Source: Alphaproteobacteria bacterium LSUCC0396
Lineage (GTDB): Bacteria > Pseudomonadota > Alphaproteobacteria > Puniceispirillales > Puniceispirillaceae
Length of the DNA stretch: 64,000 bases
Direction of reading: 5' to 3'
Assembly: GCA_041228345.1 (NCBI GenBank)
Contig: CP166131.1
Span: forward strand, 1,729,001-1,793,000
In this document: piece by piece, positions 57,378 to 63,963 of the stretch
How the letters are laid out: every line of letters begins with the position of its first letter
How positions within the stretch are numbered: position 1 is the first letter of the stretch
Program-made: the position numbers and the translations under genes
The notes under the pieces: model-generated
The model's database searches: none
What the model was told of the DNA's origin: nothing
What the model saw: the letters and a program-made list of their open reading frames with translations, nothing else

Positions 57378-57454
57378 GGTCCGTTAGCTCAGATGGATAG
57401 AGCATCAGTTTCCTAAACTGAGGGTCAGAGGTTCGAATCCTCTACGGATCACCA
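57378..57454 (+). tRNA. tRNA-Arg (anticodon CCT), element-encoded
   Basis: Complete cloverleaf: acceptor GGTCCGT/ACGGATC (one G-T pair), D arm GCTC/GAGC, anticodon arm TCAGT/ACTGA around TTCCTAA, variable GGGTC, T arm AGAGG/CCTCT with TTCGAAT, discriminator A and encoded CCA. It differs in many positions from the host remnant at 57218 and lies in AT-rich element DNA, so it is the element's own copy. It would replace the host tRNA destroyed by integration and serve the element's AGG codons. Confidence 0.95.
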
Positions 57455-57492
57455 CACTGATCATAAAAAATTGATCTGTATCCATCTATGTG

Positions 57493-57533
57493 ATCTCATT
57501 TGATCAGAAACCATTTCTGTTCCGAAATGAGAT
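57493..57533 (+). promoter_or_regulatory. Nested hairpin directly before the first glycosyltransferase start
   Basis: ATCTCATTT (57493-57501) pairs with AAATGAGAT (57525-57533) around an inner CAGAAA-CCA-TTTCTG hairpin (57505-57519). The structure ends three bases before the ATG at 57537, and no Shine-Dalgarno is evident, so it may control translation or be a processing site. Confidence 0.55.
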
Positions 57534-57536
57534 TTA

Positions 57537-59198
57537 ATGGATCGTATTTTTATTCCTACGGTCAATAGAGTTGACCGACAGATCACATATAATGGGTTAC
57601 CAAAATCACTTCAAAAGAAAGTGACTATGGTTGTCCAACATTGGGAACGACCTCAATACAAATACGATTGTGATTATTTGGTTTTACCTAAGAAGTTGGA
57701 TTTGTCTGATCCGATGTGTTTACCAAAAAGTAGGGAAATCATTTATAGGGAAGGTAGGAACATCAAATATTCGGTTATTGATGATGATCTTATTTTCAAA
57801 AGAAGGAACCAAAAGAGATTTGGATTACCTTCCGATATGGAAAAGAGTAGTAGGTTATGTACCAATAAAGATGTAACCGAAATGTTTAAAACATTTTCCA
57901 AATGGTTGGATGATCCAACTGTTACTTTTTGTGGTCCATCACAAATCCAAAATATTCCCTCAACAGACTTTTATAAGAACAACCAATCCATCAGTAGTTT
58001 TGTCTGTTTCAATGGATCAGATTTTAAAGATGTGTTGGATGATTTACCCACCACTGAAGTGAGGTATGGGGAAGATACGATATTCTTTTTAAGTCTTTTA
58101 AGTAGAGGTTTTGGAAATAGAGTTTCCCATTTATTTTGTTTTGGTAATGAAAGTTTAAAAGGAAAAATACCATCGGATGTTTGGGATAAAACCAAATACA
58201 ACGATGTTTGGAGGGATCATAAGAAGATAGAAAAAATGTTCCCTCAGTTTTTCAAAATCCCATTGGATGAAAATGGAAAACGAATAGAAGGTGGGTTTAG
58301 AAATTTCGGTAAGGTCCGAACCTATTGGTCAAAATGTTACCAATCATCTCAGTTCAAATCACAAAAGAGTGGTAAAAAAATGAGTTATAGATTTAGAGGT
58401 CACAACCGTATCAACCTCAATGATGATTTAGAAAATGAAATCAAACAACGGTTCGATGATGACAGAGAAAATCGATTTCAACTGTTTTTATTGAGTAGTT
58501 CTATTCGGAAGAAGTATTTGGATAAGACTACCAACCAATACACTAAAGAATTTCAAAAATGGTATTCTGACAAAAAACTAACTGACTATTACGGATCATT
58601 GTCAAATTTCACCAAATACTGTGGTTGTGGTGAAGTGGTTAATTATGTTGGTACCAAAACATCAGATCCCCAAAAATACCTAAAACAATTACCCTTATCA
58701 GTTGGATCACTTTACGAACTTTCGATGGTTCTTAAATCTGATAAAGATCTGTTCAATATCCTTCTTCATTACACACCAAAACGAAAATCAGTTGATGAAC
58801 CAAAGTTTGATTGGATCACCAAAAGACCACCACTCATTAGATCTAATCAAACTGAAAAGGGTGTGAGAGATTGGAGACAAAAGTGGGAGAATCCACCACC
58901 ACCGAAACCAAAAAGAACCGATAAACGAACTTTGAAATTTCTTACGATTACTGTGAATGGTGAGTTGTTCGATTTCGATAAAAAGAATGGTGATAAAATC
59001 GGATGTGTTGATTTGAATGATGTTGAGAATTTTCTAACTAAGGTTAGGAAACTGATTACCAAAGAAAACGAACATCAATTTCTGATCACAGATGAAATGG
59101 AGTATCTCACTGATGGGTACTTCAAACGAAAAGATCAAACGGATGTAACGAAAAATCTGAAGGGTGGTAAAAAAGATACCACTAAGAAATACAAATAA
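57537..59198 (+). CDS. Probable TAGT-like DNA-base glycosyltransferase with fused DNA-binding-like domain
   Basis: 553 aa, no signal peptide. N-terminal half looks like a GT-A fold: first strand 'RIFIPTVNRVDRQITY', 'DYLVLP', then a DDD at residues 82-84 ('YSVIDDDLIF') where GT-A enzymes hold the metal/nucleotide motif, and 'YGEDTIFFLSLLSRG' (ED at 179-180), the acidic acceptor-side motif. This architecture and the neighbouring gene suggest the TET-associated glycosyltransferase (TAGT) group of phage DNA-modifying enzymes. Residues about 330-430 are helical with 'LKQLPLSVGSLYELSMV', like the LPxSxxxLYEL helix-turn-helix modules of phage DNA-binding proteins. The C terminus is lysine-rich. The TAGT assignment is weaker than for the next gene. 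Confidence 0.6.
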   Translation: MDRIFIPTVNRVDRQITYNGLPKSLQKKVTMVVQHWERPQYKYDCDYLVLPKKLDLSDPMCLPKSREIIYREGRNIKYSVIDDDLIFKRRNQKRFGLPSDMEKSSRLCTNKDVTEMFKTFSKWLDDPTVTFCGPSQIQNIPSTDFYKNNQSISSFVCFNGSDFKDVLDDLPTTEVRYGEDTIFFLSLLSRGFGNRVSHLFCFGNESLKGKIPSDVWDKTKYNDVWRDHKKIEKMFPQFFKIPLDENGKRIEGGFRNFGKVRTYWSKCYQSSQFKSQKSGKKMSYRFRGHNRINLNDDLENEIKQRFDDDRENRFQLFLLSSSIRKKYLDKTTNQYTKEFQKWYSDKKLTDYYGSLSNFTKYCGCGEVVNYVGTKTSDPQKYLKQLPLSVGSLYELSMVLKSDKDLFNILLHYTPKRKSVDEPKFDWITKRPPLIRSNQTEKGVRDWRQKWENPPPPKPKRTDKRTLKFLTITVNGELFDFDKKNGDKIGCVDLNDVENFLTKVRKLITKENEHQFLITDEMEYLTDGYFKRKDQTDVTKNLKGGKKDTTKKYK

Positions 59199-60646
59199 TG
59201 GGGAAGATAAAGAACAACATCGAAGTAGTAGAAACCACATCATACGATGATTTGGTTGATGAGGTTAATAAGGTTGAGAAATACGAATTAGGTTATCAAC
59301 CACCAAAACCAAAAGGTAAGAAATCTGATTACCCATTTGTGTTGAAAGTTCATTGTTGGAACATCACCGATACACAAAAATTCTGTGAAACAATCGGTAA
59401 ATCACTAAGTAGTGATAAAACAAAATTCACCTACACATCACATCAATCAAAAGATCCGAAGTTTGTTGAGAAAAGGAAAAATCCGTTTCCTAAGAAAACC
59501 TCACACAAAGATCGAATTGAATCACAACTTTGGAAAAATACGGTTGAGTTTTGGAACGATGGTTGGAGACCCTACATTACCTTTCACATCACCTTCAAAA
59601 ATCAAAAATCTCATATGGAGTTTACGAAGAAGGTGAAACAAAGGTTATCGTTAAACCTTCCATATATGAACTTTCCTTTTAGAGAACCAAAGAAGTGGAA
59701 GTATTGGTGGGTTTGTCGAAGTGAAACGGTGAAACCTCAATATCCAATTTACATAGTTTCAAAGAATAGAGGTGATAGTCGTTTAACCTCAAAGTGTTTG
59801 GAACGGTTAGGTATCCCTTATTACATCGTAATAGAACCACAGAATTACGATGAATACAGTTGTATGATCGATAAAGAAAAGATCTTAGTTCTTCCGTATT
59901 CAAATAGTGGTGATGGTGTTGGTAGAAGCCGTAATTGGGTTTGGGATCACTCAACCCAAATGGGATTCAAACGACATTGGGTGATGGATGACAACATCAC
60001 TGATTTCTTCAGATTGTACGGAAATAGAAAACTTCCTATCGGTGATGGTGGGATGTTTAGGGTTTGTGAGGAGTTTGTTGATAGGTTTAAGAATGTACCT
60101 ATTAGTGGTCTCCAATATGATTTCTTTTGTGTAGATAAAGTACCTCATCCACCGTTTGTTAGAAATTGTAGGATCTATTCGGTTCTACTGATTGAAAATA
60201 GTTGTCCTTTCAGATGGAGAGGTAGGTACAACGAAGATACAATTTTGAGTTTAGATGTACTTAAACATAAGAAATCCGATCCATCGTTGTATGAACCACA
60301 GTTCGATATCAAAAATTACAAAAAGGATGGTTGGAAAGGAGATCTATGTACAATCCAATTCAATTGTCTACTTCAACATAAATCACCTACTCAAAACTTA
60401 GGTGGTGGTAATAGTGATGAGTTCTATTTCAAAGAGGGTACTTACAACAAATCAAAGATGTTGGAGGTCATTCACAATGATGTGAGTAAGGTGGATTGGA
60501 GATTTAGTAGGTATCACCATACGGTTAACTACAATCCATTTAAGGGTAATGAACTTCAGTATGTGGACGGTTATGATCCATCAAAGAATAAGAGTGAAAC
60601 TGAACTTTTTGAGTTCGATAGGGTGAAGGATTACTTCAAAAAATGA
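59198..60646 (+). CDS. TET-associated glycosyltransferase (TAGT) family protein
   Basis: 482 aa. The catalytic domain begins at residue 183: 'PIYIVSKNRGDSRLTSKCLE', 'IPYYIVIEPQNYDEY', 'ILVLPYSNSGDGVGRSRNWV', 'RHWVMDDNITDFFRLY' (DDN 264-266) and 'RYNEDTILSLDVL' (ED 346-347) are in the order known for TAGT enzymes of phages, which attach sugars to hydroxymethylated pyrimidines in DNA. Residues about 45-180 hold two tandem copies of a small alpha/beta module ('FVLKVHCWNITDTQKFCETIG' and 'YITFHITFKNQKSHMEFTKKV', shown by their starts). The start overlaps the previous stop by one base (TAATG). No TET/JBP dioxygenase or hydroxymethylase is visible. Confidence 0.8.
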   Translation: MGKIKNNIEVVETTSYDDLVDEVNKVEKYELGYQPPKPKGKKSDYPFVLKVHCWNITDTQKFCETIGKSLSSDKTKFTYTSHQSKDPKFVEKRKNPFPKKTSHKDRIESQLWKNTVEFWNDGWRPYITFHITFKNQKSHMEFTKKVKQRLSLNLPYMNFPFREPKKWKYWWVCRSETVKPQYPIYIVSKNRGDSRLTSKCLERLGIPYYIVIEPQNYDEYSCMIDKEKILVLPYSNSGDGVGRSRNWVWDHSTQMGFKRHWVMDDNITDFFRLYGNRKLPIGDGGMFRVCEEFVDRFKNVPISGLQYDFFCVDKVPHPPFVRNCRIYSVLLIENSCPFRWRGRYNEDTILSLDVLKHKKSDPSLYEPQFDIKNYKKDGWKGDLCTIQFNCLLQHKSPTQNLGGGNSDEFYFKEGTYNKSKMLEVIHNDVSKVDWRFSRYHHTVNYNPFKGNELQYVDGYDPSKNKSETELFEFDRVKDYFKK

Positions 60647-60690
60647 TTTCGGATCCGAAATGGGAAATTGAGGTTTAGGGAACTAATTTG

Positions 60691-61047
60691 ATGAGATGGG
60701 TTTTTCTAATATTGATAGGTGTGTTGTGTTGGGGAGGATTTGTTCAACACACTCACAATGAGGAAGGTGTAAAGGAGGGTGTTGAGGAACTGTTTACAAA
60801 GAATGGTTACTCAAACATTGTAGTTAGTGGTGTAAATCTTCCGATATCCTATACTTTCCTATCACAAAAGGTTGTGAGTGAAGTGTTCATAAAAAGGGAT
60901 GGTAAAGACCAAAAGATTGATGTGACTATCACACCAATAGAGGGTTTCCCTATCATTTCAATATTTCTTCCACCATCATTTTACATAGAGGTAAACAACT
61001 TTGAGAATTTAGGTTTGGATTTTCTGAAGTGGTTGTTTGAAAAATAA
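60691..61047 (+). CDS. Small exported or membrane-anchored protein of unknown function
   Basis: 118 aa. An N-terminal hydrophobic stretch (residues about 4-18, RWVFLILIGVLCWGGF) is a signal anchor or signal peptide. The rest has alternating beta-strand-like segments and a hydrophobic 'FPIISIFLPPSFYIEV' near the end. I do not recognise a family. It lies 44 bp after the TAGT gene and 30 bp before the NERD gene in the same direction, so it is part of that transcript. A TTG three bases earlier could also start it. Confidence 0.65.
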   Translation: MRWVFLILIGVLCWGGFVQHTHNEEGVKEGVEELFTKNGYSNIVVSGVNLPISYTFLSQKVVSEVFIKRDGKDQKIDVTITPIEGFPIISIFLPPSFYIEVNNFENLGLDFLKWLFEK

Positions 61048-61077
61048 CAACAGAGATAGAAAAACGGAATATGAACA

Positions 61078-61764
61078 ATGAGTTGGTATTACTACATAAT
61101 CATCTGTGTTCTGTTGATGGTAGTGATCGGATCTCTGAGATCAAACAGATACAAAAAATCCTCCTACTACCAAAGTACTAAAAAATCCCTTTCCCAATTG
61201 GATAAAGGTGAATTGGGAGAATATCAAATTTGGGAGGAATTGGAGTGGTACGAAAAAGATGGAGGAAAGTTTCTTTTTAACCTCTATATTCCTAAACCAA
61301 ATGAAGAGACTACAGAAATCGATGTAGTTCTTATTCACCCTAAAGGGTTCTTTGTCATTGAAAGTAAAAACTACAGTGGTTGGATCTTTGGTAATGATAA
61401 AAACCGATATTGGACACAAACTTTACCGATGGGTAGAGGTCGTCAAAGTCACAAAGAAAGATTTTACAGTCCTCTAAGACAAAATGGATCACATATCAGA
61501 TATCTCAAAAGAGTTCTGAATGAGACTGTACCAATGTGGTCACTGATAGTTTTTTCAAATGAATGTACATTTAAGGGTGTATCAGTTTCATCTGAAAAAC
61601 GGTTTAGGGTAATTCACCTCAATGAATTGAGATCTACGGTCAAACAACTCATAGATGAAACAGAAGAAGTTCTTTTTTCCGAAGAGGACATCCAATGGAT
61701 GTATGAAGAACTTTATCCGTTCACCACAGAAGATGAGGAAGTCAAAATCAAACATAAGAGTTAG
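61078..61764 (+). CDS. Membrane-anchored NERD-domain (nuclease-related) protein
   Basis: 228 aa. One N-terminal membrane helix (residues 4-20), then a NERD domain: 'LDKGELGEYQIWEELEW' (glutamates near 44-48), 'TEIDVVLIHPKGFFVIESKNYSGWIFG' split as D82 and the E95-S-K97 motif, the PD-(D/E)xK-like core. Such proteins are predicted nucleases of DNA processing or defence, though few have been tested. The C-terminal 100 residues have 'LRQNGSHIRYLKRVL' and 'IVFSNECTFKG', usual for the family. Its 3' end overlaps the convergent recombinase by 4 bp. Confidence 0.85.
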   Translation: MSWYYYIIICVLLMVVIGSLRSNRYKKSSYYQSTKKSLSQLDKGELGEYQIWEELEWYEKDGGKFLFNLYIPKPNEETTEIDVVLIHPKGFFVIESKNYSGWIFGNDKNRYWTQTLPMGRGRQSHKERFYSPLRQNGSHIRYLKRVLNETVPMWSLIVFSNECTFKGVSVSSEKRFRVIHLNELRSTVKQLIDETEEVLFSEEDIQWMYEELYPFTTEDEEVKIKHKS

Positions 61765-62363
61765 ATCAGATCAACTACTTTCCTTTGAGATTCACTATCA
61801 CCCTCAATGTATCTTTGAGTAGTTTGTAGTGATCTATGACCTACCATCATCTGAATATCCCTCAATGATCCACCAACTAATGATATCCGTTTAGATGTTT
61901 CGGTGATAAATGTTCTTCTCCCACTATGAGATGAACACCCCAATAAACCTAATCTCCGATACCAACTCTGAAACATATTCACTACACATTGAGAAGTTGT
62001 GAAAGGTGATCTCTCAGTTCGAACTACAAAAGAGGTATCGATGTTAAAAGATCGGTACATCCGTTGTTGTTGATCCAACAATTCAATGAGATTTTTACGA
62101 AGGTCTTTGTTGATAGGTATAATTCGTCCACTGAGACCTTTAGAACTTCTATTAGTAAGATTAATATGATCAGACACTTTACCATCACTATCACAAACCT
62201 CTTTCCAACTGAGTTGTGAGATTTCTTTAGATCGAAGACCACCTTTTACGGACAAAAGGAATATGGTTTCATTTCTTAAACCATTCCTTTTTGACCGAAG
62301 GTAAGACCTCATCATTTCGATTTGTGATTTATTGAGTGTCTTTGATTGTTTACCTATTCCCAT
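61761..62363 (-). CDS. Tyrosine recombinase/integrase, catalytic-domain-only (FimB-sized)
   Basis: 200 aa. Catalytic residues: R44 ('KGGLRSKEISQL'), H146 and R149 ('SSHSGRRTFIT'), H176 ('MVGHRSLQTTQ') and nucleophile Y185 ('TTQRYIEGD'). The usual N-terminal SAM-like and arm-binding domains of phage integrases are missing; only about 30 residues precede the catalytic domain, as in FimB/FimE. It is the best candidate for recombination at the tRNA-Arg anticodon loop 4.5 kb to the left. Divergent from the HEPN-like gene across a repeat-rich 176-bp region. Confidence 0.92.
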   Translation of the reverse strand: MGIGKQSKTLNKSQIEMMRSYLRSKRNGLRNETIFLLSVKGGLRSKEISQLSWKEVCDSDGKVSDHINLTNRSSKGLSGRIIPINKDLRKNLIELLDQQQRMYRSFNIDTSFVVRTERSPFTTSQCVVNMFQSWYRRLGLLGCSSHSGRRTFITETSKRISLVGGSLRDIQMMVGHRSLQTTQRYIEGDSESQRKVVDLI

Positions 62364-62539
62364 AATTTGTCTCCAAACTGATTATCAAATTATGGTTCCT
62401 AATTATATCATCATCAGTTATTTTTAACACCCCTTTTTAGGTATTAAATTACTGAATAAACTCAATATTTTATGAAATCTGATTATACTTTGTAAATTCT
62501 ATAATCAGTGGTCTATAGTTGGATTAGATACCATTTTTT
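62364..62539. promoter_or_regulatory. Recombinase/HEPN divergent control region with CTGATTATA repeats
   Basis: Very AT-rich. A perfect inverted repeat CTGATTATA (62479-62487) / TATAATCAG (62500-62508) is joined by another direct CTGATTAT at 62378. TATAAT (62500-62505) can act as a -10. These repeats are plausible binding sites for a regulator such as the element's ribbon-helix-helix protein, or recombinase accessory sites. Confidence 0.6.
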
Positions 62540-63133
62540 TTGAGTTGTTTGATGTCTGAAGATCTGAAGTTTACCAACAAACAAAAGAACATTCGTATGG
62601 AAGGTGAGGAAGGTAGTACTCAAAACCGATTACGGTATGAACTGTACACCGAAGGTTTCAAACGAATTAAAGAAGGTTTGGAAGAAGAACGATACTTTGA
62701 GGTGTGTTGTATTGTTGATTCAATTATCAATGATCGTCTCACAGCATTAATCCAAACAATTAAAAACGATGACGGTATCGATTACACCTACCAATCAGTA
62801 GGTATGGTGATACGAACTCTGTTTAAGATTGTTAAAGAAGATAAGATTTTACTATCAACAGATTTTAGGAAGTTGATGAGTAATATTGAACAGATTTGGT
62901 TACCTAAACGAAACTTTGTAAGTCATTCGTTTGTTGGTGTTACACCATCCAACATAGATTTGAATTTAGAGGATCGATTACAGATCGTAAAAGAATGTGG
63001 TGAATTGGGTTCTAAGTATTGTAGGGATCTGACAACTGAATGTGATAAAATGATTCACATCATCAAAAATTACGGAATTCCATACAAAACCCCATTCAGT
63101 AATAGAAAATCAAATACTGAATGGGATACGTAA
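62540..63133 (+). CDS. Probable HEPN-domain protein
   Basis: 197 aa, almost wholly helical, cytoplasmic. Residues 41-75 ('RIKEGLEEERYFEVCCIVDSIINDRL', by its blocks LEEERYFEV and IVDSIINDRL) resemble the second HEPN helix, and 'LPKRNFVSHSFVG' holds R124-N-F-V-S-H129, an R-x4-H motif, the catalytic signature of HEPN RNases in abortive-infection and toxin-antitoxin systems. No partner nucleotidyltransferase (MNT) is adjacent. The downstream genes are convergent. Function as a defence RNase is inference from one motif and position. Confidence 0.6.
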   Translation: MSCLMSEDLKFTNKQKNIRMEGEEGSTQNRLRYELYTEGFKRIKEGLEEERYFEVCCIVDSIINDRLTALIQTIKNDDGIDYTYQSVGMVIRTLFKIVKEDKILLSTDFRKLMSNIEQIWLPKRNFVSHSFVGVTPSNIDLNLEDRLQIVKECGELGSKYCRDLTTECDKMIHIIKNYGIPYKTPFSNRKSNTEWDT

Positions 63134-63397
63134 TTATTTCTTTGAACCTACCAAACCTTTTTTCATCCGATTAAGTAGTTGAGAGTCGTTTGAAGAAACA
63201 CCAATCCCTAATCCACCAATATATGAAAGTAAGTTGTTCTGTTGAGAGATCAGATCGTTCTGTTTCTTTGGGTCAGTTTCAGTTTGAATCCGTTGTGATA
63301 AACCCCTCATTTTGAGTACCAAACCACCTACAACGAATTTTACCCATAGTGGATATTTACCTTCATTGATGGTGATAAATTGTTTGAAACTGTACAT
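63134..63397 (-). CDS. 87-aa phage-like protein with T4-type capsid-targeting N terminus (putative)
   Basis: The N terminus MYSFKQFITINEG resembles the capsid-targeting sequence of T4 internal proteins (MKTYQEFIAE type), and I-N-E-G at residues 10-13 fits the T4 prohead-protease consensus (L/I)-x-E before A/G. The remaining 75 residues contain a hydrophobic stretch ('WVKFVVGGLVLKM'), a glutamine-rich helix and a glycine-rich loop. No family recognised. Its ATG immediately follows the stop codon of the upstream gene, with a GGAGG site inside that gene's end. Third gene of a leftward operon. Confidence 0.7.
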   Translation of the reverse strand: MYSFKQFITINEGKYPLWVKFVVGGLVLKMRGLSQRIQTETDPKKQNDLISQQNNLLSYIGGLGIGVSSNDSQLLNRMKKGLVGSKK

Positions 63398-63589
63398 CTA
63401 CACCTCCAATACAATGATGGTGTAGTTTTTTTGATTGGTAGTTCGTTTAAGTTCTTTATCGATCTCATCAATTTGTGAGTTATCAACGTAATCGAATTTT
63501 CTAATCTTTTTGACCTTCACCTTTTGTACGTAAGAATTGAGTTCTGATTTGGATAACTCAAAATTTTTGTTGGTGATTGGATAGATCAT
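63398..63589 (-). CDS. 63-aa protein of unknown function
   Basis: Small, basic, with 'YVQKVKVKKIRKFDYVDN' and a beta-strand-like end 'KNYTIIVLEV'. No recognisable domain. ATG overlaps the stop of the ribbon-helix-helix gene (ATGA), and its own stop abuts the 87-aa gene, so it is translationally coupled to both. Could be a small DNA- or RNA-binding protein; that is speculation. Confidence 0.65.
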   Translation of the reverse strand: MIYPITNKNFELSKSELNSYVQKVKVKKIRKFDYVDNSQIDEIDKELKRTTNQKNYTIIVLEV

Positions 63590-63954
63590 TTCAATTCACC
63601 TAACCTACCTAAACCACTGACGTCTGACCAATCATCGTTATGGTAGTCAGATTTTAATGGGATCATTGGTTTGTCATCATCATCAAAGTAACTATCCGTT
63701 GATGTAGTCGGTCGTTCTGATGACGGTTGGGTTCTGAATGATTTGTTTTTGTGAGATCTAAGTTTCACATCATTGAGGAGTGATTGAAGTTTATCATCCT
63801 CTTTGAGTTGTTGATGTTCAGATCTTAACCATTGTTCCATCAGTGTATTGATGATGGAGGTTCTACTAATTCGTTTGAATTTAACTAAATCATCGAATGA
63901 GGTTTTAAGGTGATTTGGACAATAAAAGGTAATGGAAGAACTATTGGTATTCAT
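63586..63954 (-). CDS. Ribbon-helix-helix-like DNA-binding protein
   Basis: 122 aa. Residues 5-45 have the pattern of a ribbon-helix-helix: a strand 'SSITFYCPNHLKTSF', helix 'DDLVKFKRIS' and helix 'SRTSIINTLMEQWLRS'. The rest is charged and probably disordered, ending 'SDVSGLGRLGELK'. Such proteins act as repressors of element genes or as plasmid-mobilisation/partition accessory factors. AAGGAG lies eight bases before the ATG. It is a candidate binder of the CTGATTATA repeats. Confidence 0.75.
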   Translation of the reverse strand: MNTNSSSITFYCPNHLKTSFDDLVKFKRISRTSIINTLMEQWLRSEHQQLKEDDKLQSLLNDVKLRSHKNKSFRTQPSSERPTTSTDSYFDDDDKPMIPLKSDYHNDDWSDVSGLGRLGELK

Positions 63955-63963
63955 TTTGACTCC

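Noticed and set aside
62396-62402. Second TTCCTAA beside the recombinase as an attachment site
   Set aside because: A 7-mer in AT-rich DNA of this length is expected by chance, and no further tRNA similarity surrounds it.
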